Part shown: positions 9,426 to 15,432 of the stretch, piece by piece
How positions within the stretch are numbered: the first letter of the stretch is position 1
How the letters are laid out: each line of letters starts with the position of its first letter
Assembly: GCA_024641445.1 (NCBI GenBank)
Contig: JAHEDA010000029.1
Coordinates: 1 to 15,432, forward strand
Origin: Gammaproteobacteria bacterium
GTDB lineage: Bacteria; Pseudomonadota; Gammaproteobacteria; UBA6429; Thiohalophilaceae
DNA: 15,432 bases
Direction: 5' to 3'
Notes under the pieces: model-generated
What the model saw: the letters and a program-made list of their open reading frames with translations, nothing else
What the model was told of the DNA's origin: nothing
Databases searched by the model: none
Made by a program: the position numbers and the translations under genes

Positions 9426-9836
9426 GTGAAACTTGTCTTCCGGCTTATCTTGATCTGCCTCTGCATAAGCATACCCAGCTACACATTTGCAGAGGGTACG
9501 GGTGGTGGTGCAACCGGGCATTATTTAAAGGTTGATCCCCCTCTGGTGGTCAACCTTGGCGACGGAAGCGGTGGTATTGCCTTTATGCAGGTGAATACCC
9601 AATTGAAGTTCGATGATACGCCAGAGGCGCAAGCCAAACTTACCCACCACATGCCGGCTATTCGACATATCTTAATCATGTTGTTGAGCAATCAGACCGT
9701 ACAGGATATGAAGACCGCAGAGGGTAAGAACAAAATGCGCGACGAGGCCCTCAAAGAGATTCAAGCGTTGATGGTGGAACACACCGGGAAGCCTATGATA
9801 GAGGCAATCTATTTCACTGGTATTGTTATCCAGTAG
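9426..9836 (+). CDS. Exported orphan FliL-domain protein
   Basis: FliL-family protein of 136 residues. FliL proteins sit at the flagellar basal body beside the stator, but no other flagellar gene is in the window. I chose the GTG at 9426, preceded by AGGTGA (9416-9421), because it starts a signal peptide: KLVFRLILICLCISIPSYTFA, with likely cleavage after TFA. The earlier in-frame ATG at 9315 overlaps the rne stop and runs through the rne terminator. The mature part has the FliL pattern: YLKVDPPLVVNLGD, a long helix ending IRHILIMLLSNQTVQDM, then TAEGKNKMRDEALKEI, and the C-terminal IYFTGIVIQ. Canonical FliL keeps an uncleaved membrane helix; a predicted cleavable signal here implies a periplasmic protein, unless the segment stays as an anchor. 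The role is unknown. Confidence 0.85.
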   Translation: MKLVFRLILICLCISIPSYTFAEGTGGGATGHYLKVDPPLVVNLGDGSGGIAFMQVNTQLKFDDTPEAQAKLTHHMPAIRHILIMLLSNQTVQDMKTAEGKNKMRDEALKEIQALMVEHTGKPMIEAIYFTGIVIQ

Positions 9837-9847
9837 TTACCAAGTAA

Positions 9848-10339
9848 TTATTTTTCACGCAGGTAGCGTTGGCGAATATCCTCCAGCAGGCCTCTTGAGG
9901 CTGTGTCGACCATATCAAAGACGTTCTCAAAGCCCTTCTGGCCTCCATAGTAGGGGTCTGGCACCTCTCGAATACCCAGCTCCTTCGCAAAGTCCAAAAA
10001 CAGTTTTAATCGCTCTTCCTTGCCCTCAGGACAAAGCTCGCTCAGTATCTGGTAGTTATCATCATCCATAGCGAGGACGTAGTGAAAATCATCAAAGTCC
10101 CGAGCCTTGACCTGGCGTGCGCGTAAATCACCGATATCGATGCCTCGTCCAAGCGCAGTCTGTTGCGCCCGTCGATCTGGGGGCTGTCCAACATGGTAGG
10201 CATGAGTGCCAGCAGAATCAGTTTCGATCAAGTGCGCCAGCTTTTCTTCTCGTATAATGTGCCGAAATACACCCTCTGCTGTTGGTGAACGACAAATATT
10301 GCCCATGCACACGAACAGGATACGAATTTTTTGCGTCAT
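9848..10339 (-). CDS. Low-molecular-weight protein tyrosine phosphatase
   Basis: Cytoplasmic phosphatase removing phosphate from protein tyrosines or small phosphate esters. The P-loop CMGNICRS near the N-terminus gives nucleophile Cys11 and Arg17, and DPYYGG supplies general-acid Asp128. The 163 residues are typical. I start at ATG 10339 (MTQKIRILFVC), where the family begins. An in-frame ATG at 10375 would add 12 residues with no family counterpart, and neither start has a clear ribosome site. Bacterial relatives such as Wzb partner with exopolysaccharide tyrosine kinases, but no kinase or polysaccharide gene is here, so this is probably a standalone housekeeping enzyme. Its stop lies 11 bases from that of the convergent FliL-like gene. 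Confidence 0.92.
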   Translation of the reverse strand: MTQKIRILFVCMGNICRSPTAEGVFRHIIREEKLAHLIETDSAGTHAYHVGQPPDRRAQQTALGRGIDIGDLRARQVKARDFDDFHYVLAMDDDNYQILSELCPEGKEERLKLFLDFAKELGIREVPDPYYGGQKGFENVFDMVDTASRGLLEDIRQRYLREK

Positions 10340-10451
10340 TTTCTGATTACCATAGCAAAGAGAGATATTGATCATACAGATTTTCAGGAATGGGCTCTAG
10401 GGAAAATATATGTAAAATATGTATCAGCCCCAACGCAAAGGTTAGATATTC

Positions 10452-10775
10452 ATGACATGCGATCTCGATAAATTATTTTACGCAGACAACTCGCCGATAC
10501 ATGGGCAGGGATTGTTCACCAAGTGCGATATTAAGGCGGGGCATTATCTGGGTGAATATGACGGCCCTACAGTCACCGAGAATGACACCTATGTACTCTG
10601 GGTGCAGGTGGAAGACGGTAACTGGATAGGCCGTGATGGACACAATTTATTACGATATATAAATCATAACCCACGCCCCAATGCTGAATTTCAGGGGTAT
10701 GAACTCTATGCCCTCACAGACATACCTGCCGATGCAGAATTGACGATCGACTATGGCGCTGAATTTCACCCCTAG
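10452..10775 (+). CDS. Minimal SET-domain protein (putative protein-lysine methyltransferase)
   Basis: Small protein of 107 residues that is almost entirely a SET domain, the fold of S-adenosylmethionine-dependent lysine methyltransferases. Visible motifs are IHGQGLFTKCDIKAGHYLGEY (16-36; G18-Q-G20 begins the cofactor site), RYINHNPRPNAEF (68-80, with Asn71-His72 as in the family NHSxxPN), and AELTIDYG (95-102, with the conserved tyrosine at 101). It lacks pre- and post-SET regions. The cysteine usually found in NHSC is replaced by proline or asparagine, as expected when the zinc-binding post-SET part is absent. AAAGG at 10437-10441 lies 10 bases before the ATG. It is divergent from the tyrosine phosphatase gene. 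The substrate cannot be inferred. Confidence 0.87.
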   Translation: MTCDLDKLFYADNSPIHGQGLFTKCDIKAGHYLGEYDGPTVTENDTYVLWVQVEDGNWIGRDGHNLLRYINHNPRPNAEFQGYELYALTDIPADAELTIDYGAEFHP

Positions 10776-10911
10776 TATCAATTAATGTGTCTATACAGGC
10801 CATGTACCCTGTGCTAACCTTTTCGACATCTCCAGCACCGCCCTCAGGATATATCACCAGAAGTCTGCTGGTAAGGCGCATTTACTTTCACTTTCCTATC
10901 AAAGGTCAATT

Positions 10912-11400
10912 ATGCAAATCTCGAAAGGCAAAGTAGTCACTATCGACTACACACTCACCGACGACGCGGGTAATGTCATCGATTCATCTGACGGGCGTGA
11001 TGCACTGGTGTATCTCCATGGTGCCGATAACATCATCCCTGGTCTTGAAAATGCCCTCGAGGGTAAAAAGAGCGGTGATGAGCTCAAGGTCACGGTCCCC
11101 GCTAAGGATGCCTATGGCGAACATGATGCTGAGCGCATTGCTACGGTGCCACGGGACATGTTTGGTGAAGAAGATGAGATTGTCGTTGGGGCTCAGTACC
11201 ACGCAGCTGACCCTGATGGTCAGCCTGTTGTGGTTACCGTAGTCGAAGTTACCGAGGGGTCTGTAACGGTTGATGGTAATCATCCTCTGGCAGGACAGCA
11301 ACTCAACTTTGCAGTCAAGATAAAAGAAATACGCGACGCGACCGATGAAGAGCAAACACATGGTCATGCACATGGCCCTGGCGGACATCACCATCACTAA
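10912..11400 (+). CDS. slyD: FKBP-type peptidyl-prolyl isomerase with metal-binding tail
   Basis: Cytoplasmic chaperone and prolyl isomerase. The FKBP domain is split by an inserted chaperone flap: KGKVVTIDYTLTDDAGNVID begins it and HGADNIIPGLENALEGKKSG forms the active-site face. DAYGEHDAERIATVPRDMF leads into the insert-in-flap domain (about 72-128), and NHPLAGQQLNFAVKIKEI closes it. The C-terminus (149-162) carries seven histidines, as in SlyD proteins that bind nickel and help hydrogenase maturation; unlike the long E. coli tail it is short and has no cysteines. It is 162 residues against 196 in E. coli. The start is supported by AAAGG (10901-10905), 6 bases before ATG. A hairpin follows the stop. 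Confidence 0.93.
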   Translation: MQISKGKVVTIDYTLTDDAGNVIDSSDGRDALVYLHGADNIIPGLENALEGKKSGDELKVTVPAKDAYGEHDAERIATVPRDMFGEEDEIVVGAQYHAADPDGQPVVVTVVEVTEGSVTVDGNHPLAGQQLNFAVKIKEIRDATDEEQTHGHAHGPGGHHHH

Positions 11401-11411
11401 CTGCTTGATGC

Positions 11412-11441
11412 ATGAGGGGTGGGCCGCAGCTCGCCTCTCAT
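11412..11441 (+). terminator. Strand-specific hairpin after slyD
   Basis: ATGAGGGGTGGGC (11412-11424) pairs with GCTCGCCTCTCAT (11429-11441) over 13 bp, including three G-U wobbles, around loop CGCA. The wobbles become mismatches on the other strand, so the fold suits slyD mRNA. No T-run follows directly, so it may be a weak terminator or a 3'-end stabiliser. Confidence 0.5.
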
Positions 11442-11463
11442 ATCATAACGTGATGCTCTTTAC

Positions 11464-12435
11464 TCAAATTTCAATATAGTAGATAGGAATTTCGTCCTCT
11501 CCTGCCTCGCTTTGCACCTCATTGGCCATACGTAGCCTGGCCTCAATCCTTGCCGCATTAATATGTGCTTCATCTACCACCACTGGATAGAGACGAAAGT
11601 GTTCGGCGACATGCTGACAATGACGTCTTGCGACCATTTCGAATCCACGCCGTCGAATAGTCGAAAGGCCTGGTAGAAATAATAACCATGGGGCCTGCCA
11701 ATCGAGAAAATCCTGAATAATCTCTGCATCCACACTATTACCCCAGTGCTCTGAAATCATTAACGGAGGAAAGTTATCCATAGTTAGACACCGCCCTTCC
11801 AGCCCAGCGGCCAGTCCCTGGCCGTGCATGCCGATCCCAGATTCATCTCTTTGTCGATTAAACCACTGAACACTGGCTTTGTTGCCGGCGCGAGAACATA
11901 TTAGACGATTAATGTAGTCTGCATGTTTGGCGGGTTCTCGACTTTTTACCCTGTCAACGCCACTCGTAGAGACAAATGATTCACCGCAGAGCATCCCAGT
12001 CGTCCATCTTGAGCTAAAGCTATGCGGAATATCGACGGCCTCACATACACTCTCTAGCAGGGCCAGTGGTAACTGATTAGCCTGGTCAAGCAGCCATAGT
12101 TCAAGTGTGTCATGGAATTGAAATGGAACCCTGAGGTGATACTTCATAATGTTATCGAGCAGCATCTCACCGAGATGCTGGATCATCTCATAGTCATTTG
12201 TCGAGAGGACGGGGGCACGTTTAAGCCCCTCTGTTGCCGACCACGTACCAAATTTTATATCGGGGATTTCAATATCGTGACGTGTCTCATTTCCACTAAG
12301 CAAGCTGTCATCGTGGATATACATGTCCCAGTGAAGGCCATCTGTTGTTACGGCTTCGGCACTTTCCATATCAATGATATGCATCACCCCACGATAGGGG
12401 TTAAGGATACGCTGGGCGTAACATCGGGTTGGCAT
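11464..12435 (-). CDS. Conserved-looking hypothetical protein, 323 residues
   Basis: I do not recognise a named domain. The sequence looks like a real protein: long, codon-like throughout, with many aromatic residues and no low-complexity stretches. There is no signal peptide or transmembrane segment, so it is probably cytoplasmic. Features include the N-terminal RCYAQRILNPYRGVMHIID, a Trp-containing TDGLHWDMYIHDD (about 31-43), LELWLLDQANQLPLALLESV in the middle, and an Arg/Glu-rich C-terminal helix around IEARLRMANEV. I dimly recall similar uncharacterised proteins in gamma- and betaproteobacteria. The start is ATG 12435; a putative promoter would place the transcript start on that same base, making the message leaderless. 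An alternative ATG lies at 12384. It is divergent from the radical SAM gene and may share its regulation. Confidence 0.75.
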   Translation of the reverse strand: MPTRCYAQRILNPYRGVMHIIDMESAEAVTTDGLHWDMYIHDDSLLSGNETRHDIEIPDIKFGTWSATEGLKRAPVLSTNDYEMIQHLGEMLLDNIMKYHLRVPFQFHDTLELWLLDQANQLPLALLESVCEAVDIPHSFSSRWTTGMLCGESFVSTSGVDRVKSREPAKHADYINRLICSRAGNKASVQWFNRQRDESGIGMHGQGLAAGLEGRCLTMDNFPPLMISEHWGNSVDAEIIQDFLDWQAPWLLFLPGLSTIRRRGFEMVARRHCQHVAEHFRLYPVVVDEAHINAARIEARLRMANEVQSEAGEDEIPIYYIEI

Positions 12436-12441
12436 AGTTGA

Positions 12442-12469
12442 ATTGTAAGTAATTTATCTGCACTGACAA
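12442..12469 (-). promoter_or_regulatory. Putative sigma-70 promoter of the hypothetical gene (leaderless)
   Basis: Read on the minus strand: -35 TTGTCA (12464-12469, 5 of 6 to consensus), a 16-base spacer, and -10 TACAAT (12442-12447, 5 of 6). The expected start point is 12435, exactly the A of the ATG. Its -35 box shares five bases with the -35 box of the opposite promoter. Confidence 0.6.
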
Positions 12470-12491
12470 GCCCCTGGAGTACCGCTATAAT
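12463..12491 (+). promoter_or_regulatory. Putative sigma-70 promoter of the radical SAM gene
   Basis: -35 CTGACA (12463-12468, 5 of 6), an exact 17-base spacer, and a perfect -10 TATAAT (12486-12491). The expected start point is near 12498, giving a leader of about 25 bases before the ATG at 12523. This rules out the in-frame ATG at 12490, which lies within the -10 box. Confidence 0.72.
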
Positions 12492-12498
12492 GCGGTAC
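12479..12498. promoter_or_regulatory. Inverted repeat bracketing the -10 box (operator candidate)
   Basis: GTACCGC (12479-12485) and GCGGTAC (12492-12498) are perfect reverse complements flanking TATAAT exactly. Twenty bases of dyad symmetry over the -10 box is a placement expected of a repressor operator. No regulator gene lies in the window. Confidence 0.5.
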
Positions 12499-12522
12499 CA
12501 AGCCAATGGTCCTGTCGCAATA

Positions 12523-14040
12523 ATGTCCAACATCATCCTTAGCACGCTAAACGCCCGCTATATCCACGCATCACTGGGTTTACGCTATCTCTATGCCAAC
12601 CTTGGCGAACTACAGGGCCAGGCCATAATTCGTGAGTTTATCATCAGCCAGCGCCCAATCGATATCGCCGAACAAATCCTGGCTGAGTCCCCACGGATCG
12701 TGGGATTTGGCGTCTATATCTGGAACATTGAACAGACCACCCAGGTCGTCAGATTACTAAAACGAATTCGACCCGAGTTGATTATTATTCTGGGTGGCCC
12801 AGAGGTAAGCTATGAGCATGCAGAGCAGGTCATCGTCAATAGTTCGGACTACCTCATCCCAGGGCAGGCTGATCTGGCCTTTGCCGAACTTTGCCGAACT
12901 ATCTTAGCAGGCACGCCACCGTCAGAAAAGGTAATCATCCCGGAAGAATTCATGCTGGACCAACTAATCTTGCCCTACGCATACTATAGTGAAGTTGATA
13001 TCCGTCAGCGGCTCGTCTACGTTGAGGCCTCTCGCGGCTGCCCATTTAAATGTGAGTTCTGCCTCTCCTCCCTCGACAAATCCGCATGGTCGTTCGACCT
13101 GGATGCGTTCCTTACTGAGATGCGATCACTTTACGAACGTGGTGCACGCCACTTCAAATTTGTGGACCGTACCTTTAATCTCAAGATCGACACCAGCATT
13201 CGTATACTACAGTTTTTTCTCGATCGCATGTGCCCTGAGCTTTTCCTACACTTTGAGGTAATACCAGATCATCTCCCTGATCGCCTCAAGGAGTATCTGG
13301 TTAAATTTCCGGAGGGGAATCTTCAGTTAGAGATTGGCATACAAACTTTTAACCCTGAGATACAGAGACTTATCAGCCGAAAGCAAGATAACATAAAATC
13401 CATGGATAATATTCGATGGCTGCGGCGTGAAAGCCATGCACATCTCCACACAGATCTTATTCTAGGTCTTCCCGGTGAAAATGTTGACAGCGTAGCCAAA
13501 GGATTCGATGCGCTTGTCGCAATAAGCCCGCATGAGATACAGGTTGGAATACTGAAGCGTCTGCGTGGCACCCCTGTCATCCGGCACACTGATGATTATG
13601 CAATGCGATACAACCCGGACCCTCCTTACAATATTCTCCAGACTCGGGATATTGATTTCTCGACCATGCAGCGATTGACGCGCTTTGCGCGCTACTGGGA
13701 CCTGATTGCCAACTCGGGACGATTTCCATGTTCTATTGCAATGATTCTTGCCAATTCTCCATTTGGCAATTTCTTATTTCTAAGCGACTGGATCTTCGCA
13801 ACGACAAAGCAGACCCACGCCATTGCGTTAGAGCGTCTATTCGAACTGGTTTACCGTGGAATGTGGGAGGTATTAGGCCTGGAAAAAGTCTCATGTGCTG
13901 AGGCAATCACGACAGACTATCAACACACTCACCACCACAATGGAATTCCACCCTTTATTAGCGGAAGCATGGCGCAATGTATTGAAAACATTACCTCATC
14001 ACGCACTACTCGCCGACAGGCGCGACACCAAGCAGGCTGA
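12523..14040 (+). CDS. B12-binding-like radical SAM protein (DUF4080 type)
   Basis: Radical S-adenosylmethionine enzyme of unknown reaction, 505 residues. The N-terminal Rossmann-like region (about 1-130: NIILSTLNARYIHASLGLRY, then VGFGVYIWNIEQT and IILGGPEVSYEHA) is of the kind annotated as cobalamin-binding, but I see no DxHxxG cobalt-ligand motif. The radical SAM core begins at VEASRGCPFKCEFCLSS, with iron-sulfur ligands Cys173, Cys177 and Cys180 (CxxxCxxC). A C-terminal extension of about 130 residues fits the DUF4080 group. The start at 12523 is chosen because the ATG at 12490 is inside the -10 box. No Shine-Dalgarno is seen. A five-codon frame (12506-12523) ends in a TAATG overlap with the start. 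greB follows 9 bases after the stop, so the two are probably co-transcribed. Confidence 0.85.
   Translation: MSNIILSTLNARYIHASLGLRYLYANLGELQGQAIIREFIISQRPIDIAEQILAESPRIVGFGVYIWNIEQTTQVVRLLKRIRPELIIILGGPEVSYEHAEQVIVNSSDYLIPGQADLAFAELCRTILAGTPPSEKVIIPEEFMLDQLILPYAYYSEVDIRQRLVYVEASRGCPFKCEFCLSSLDKSAWSFDLDAFLTEMRSLYERGARHFKFVDRTFNLKIDTSIRILQFFLDRMCPELFLHFEVIPDHLPDRLKEYLVKFPEGNLQLEIGIQTFNPEIQRLISRKQDNIKSMDNIRWLRRESHAHLHTDLILGLPGENVDSVAKGFDALVAISPHEIQVGILKRLRGTPVIRHTDDYAMRYNPDPPYNILQTRDIDFSTMQRLTRFARYWDLIANSGRFPCSIAMILANSPFGNFLFLSDWIFATTKQTHAIALERLFELVYRGMWEVLGLEKVSCAEAITTDYQHTHHHNGIPPFISGSMAQCIENITSSRTTRRQARHQAG
12879..12900 (+). repeat. Tandem 10-bp repeat in the radical SAM gene
   Basis: CTTTGCCGAA occurs twice in immediate tandem (12879-12888 and 12889-12898), followed by CT. 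It encodes AFAELCRT. The unit is not a multiple of three, so loss or gain of one copy by slippage would shift the frame. Confidence 0.8.
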
Positions 14041-14049
14041 AGTAATAAA

Positions 14050-14550
14050 ATGGGACGATATCGGGCGCCACCACCCAAGAGTTCACCCTACATTACCGTG
14101 ACGGGACAAGTAGCACTCGAAAATGAACTGAAGTCACTTTGGCAACGACGCACCGATGTAACCAGGCATCTCGCTGCCGCCGCCGCAGAGGGCGATCGAT
14201 CAGAAAATGCGGAATATATCTACCGCAAAAAAGAATTACGCGAGATTGATCATCGTATCCGATATTTGCAGAAACGCATTCCAGAATTGAAGGTCGTTAA
14301 ACGCCCTCCTGATAATCGTGATCAGGTATTTTTTGGCGCGAAAGTCGATCTTGAAGATGCCGAAGGCAGAGTGCTGACACTACGAATCGTTGGTGCAGAT
14401 GAGATTGAGACTGTACGCAATTATATTAGCGTTGACTCCCCTATGGCCCGCGCGCTGCTTAAACGTCGGATCGATGACGAGGTGACGGTCACCAGCCCGT
14501 CTGGCGATAAACACTATATTATCAGAGAGGTTGACTATCCCGTGGAATAA
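14050..14550 (+). CDS. greB: Transcription elongation factor GreB
   Basis: Binds the secondary channel of RNA polymerase and stimulates cleavage of backtracked transcripts. The N-terminal coiled coil ends in the catalytic tip GDRSENAEY, with acidic Asp49 and Glu52 (E. coli Asp41 and Glu44). The GreB-specific stretch RKKELREIDHRIRYLQKRI follows, then the globular domain with VFFGAKVDLEDAEG, VGADEIE and YISVDSPMARALLKRR. It is 166 residues against 158 in E. coli; the extra residues are an N-terminal MGRYRAPPPKSSPY, which I recall from other gammaproteobacterial GreB proteins. The start is ATG 14050, 9 bases after the radical SAM stop, with only a weak purine stretch as ribosome site. It converges on tmcA with 6 bases between stops. 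Confidence 0.94.
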   Translation: MGRYRAPPPKSSPYITVTGQVALENELKSLWQRRTDVTRHLAAAAAEGDRSENAEYIYRKKELREIDHRIRYLQKRIPELKVVKRPPDNRDQVFFGAKVDLEDAEGRVLTLRIVGADEIETVRNYISVDSPMARALLKRRIDDEVTVTSPSGDKHYIIREVDYPVE

Positions 14551-14556
14551 CAGCTC

Positions 14557-15432
14557 TTATTGGTGAAGATGCCTTCGTAATAATTTTCTTATTGTCTCAA
14601 CTGCCTCTGCTCTTCCGGTGAACATCCGGGTTGAAATCAATTCTGCTAGAGATACCTTTTTACGGAGTAATTGTAGCAAGGGGTAGTCGAGATCGCTTGC
14701 CATGAGTTGAGACCACTTGCTGATTGCAAGTTGGTTGACTTCGAAATCTCTTAGGCCCTGCGCAAACGAAGTTACATCCTGCCAATCCATTTCGTCCATC
14801 ACAGAAATATTGGGGGACGTGACTGTAGTTGGAATAACACCTTCAAACCAACTGAGCTTGGTGGTTGGTAGTATGGTCATCAAATCATTTTTAAACCTTT
14901 TCAGTCGGGTTCCTGCGGTAGCTACCAAGTCATGCCCGGCATTATTCAGTGGCTTTGCCATTATAATTGAATACATGCCGCTCGACTGTTCGCGTTTAAG
15001 GCCCAGTCTAACGACCTCAAATTCGTTCTGTCGCCAGAAATTTATCAAGGCCTCTGTGGCGCCAAAACTACAGCCAAGGATGTCAATTCCATCTCGGCGG
15101 GCCGCGCTGGATATATGATCGAGCATCGATGTTCCAATTCCATTCCCCTGCAAGTCAGGATGCACGGCAATACGCATAATTCGGCGATAACGGTACCGCG
15201 CCGCATCCGGGATGCCCGCATGAAAAGCCAATGACTGTGGGATTAAATGACCACGAGGGCGACGATGCCCAAGGTAAATATCTCGTGCAGCAATCTCATC
15301 GTACCCGCCCTCATCTGAGGTTAATACCACTGCAACAGGCAGACCGCCCTGGAATTTGGCGTAAAGTTTTACTTGAGGGGCATCAAGCAGCGTTCGCAAG
15401 TCAGCAGGATGGGTGCGATAATGCGCCTGTAC
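14557..15432 (-). CDS. tmcA: tRNA(Met) cytidine acetyltransferase TmcA, C-terminal part
   Basis: Acetylates the wobble cytidine (position 34) of elongator tRNA-Met using acetyl-CoA and ATP or GTP, preventing misreading of AUA. Only the last 291 residues are in the window; the frame stays open to the edge (VQAHYRTHPADLRTLLDAP), so the N-terminal RNA-binding and helicase-like ATPase domains lie beyond base 15432. The TTG at 15399 is not a start. The GNAT acetyltransferase domain is clear: YRRIMRIAVHPDLQGNGIG is the acetyl-CoA pyrophosphate loop. LGCSFGATEALINFWRQNEF and the segment LGLKREQSSGMYSIIM are TmcA hallmarks. A helical tRNA-contacting tail follows, ending in RKLLRRHLHQ. It is convergent with greB. 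Confidence 0.93.
   Translation of the reverse strand, partial: VQAHYRTHPADLRTLLDAPQVKLYAKFQGGLPVAVVLTSDEGGYDEIAARDIYLGHRRPRGHLIPQSLAFHAGIPDAARYRYRRIMRIAVHPDLQGNGIGTSMLDHISSAARRDGIDILGCSFGATEALINFWRQNEFEVVRLGLKREQSSGMYSIIMAKPLNNAGHDLVATAGTRLKRFKNDLMTILPTTKLSWFEGVIPTTVTSPNISVMDEMDWQDVTSFAQGLRDFEVNQLAISKWSQLMASDLDYPLLQLLRKKVSLAELISTRMFTGRAEAVETIRKLLRRHLHQ

Overview
The window reads as ordinary gammaproteobacterial chromosome. The protein families (RluC, YceF, RNase E, SlyD, GreB, TmcA) all look gammaproteobacterial, and part of the gene order matches the rne/rluC/yceF neighbourhood of Escherichia and the rne/rluC/HAD/sppA/maf order I recall from Pseudomonas. The species cannot be named from sequence alone. 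The two-subunit pyruvate carboxylase and the GreB N-terminus would fit a free-living or symbiotic environmental lineage, but that is a guess. I see no insertion sequences, phage genes, CRISPR arrays, rRNA or tRNA.

Layout. (1) Positions 1-3228: the 3' part of pycA (biotin carboxylase subunit) followed by pycB (carboxyltransferase plus biotin carrier), a two-gene unit converting pyruvate to oxaloacetate. (2) Positions 3278-6526: yceF (+) faces the minus-strand operon rluC - HAD phosphatase - sppA. (3) Positions 6527-9356: a long structured leader, then rne (RNase E) with a short C-terminal scaffold and a textbook intrinsic terminator. (4) Positions 9426-10339: an exported orphan FliL-domain protein converging on a low-molecular-weight protein tyrosine phosphatase. 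(5) Positions 10452-11441: a minimal SET-domain protein, then slyD with a histidine-rich tail and a 3' hairpin. (6) Positions 11464-14040: an uncharacterised 323-residue protein divergent from a DUF4080-type radical SAM protein. Their promoters appear to overlap at the -35 boxes, and a perfect inverted repeat brackets one -10 box. (7) Positions 14050-15432: greB, converging on the C-terminal part of tmcA.

Many genes concern RNA and its quality control: rluC modifies 23S rRNA, RNase E degrades and processes RNA, GreB rescues RNA polymerase, and TmcA acetylates the elongator tRNA-Met anticodon. Others handle proteins (SppA, SlyD, the phosphatase, the SET protein) or nucleotides (YceF).

I did not find a clearly new multi-gene system. 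The items most worth a second look are the divergent promoter and palindrome at 12433-12525, the structured rne leader, a perfect 15-bp hairpin inside the HAD gene, and the uncharacterised or poorly characterised genes between 9.4 and 14 kb.
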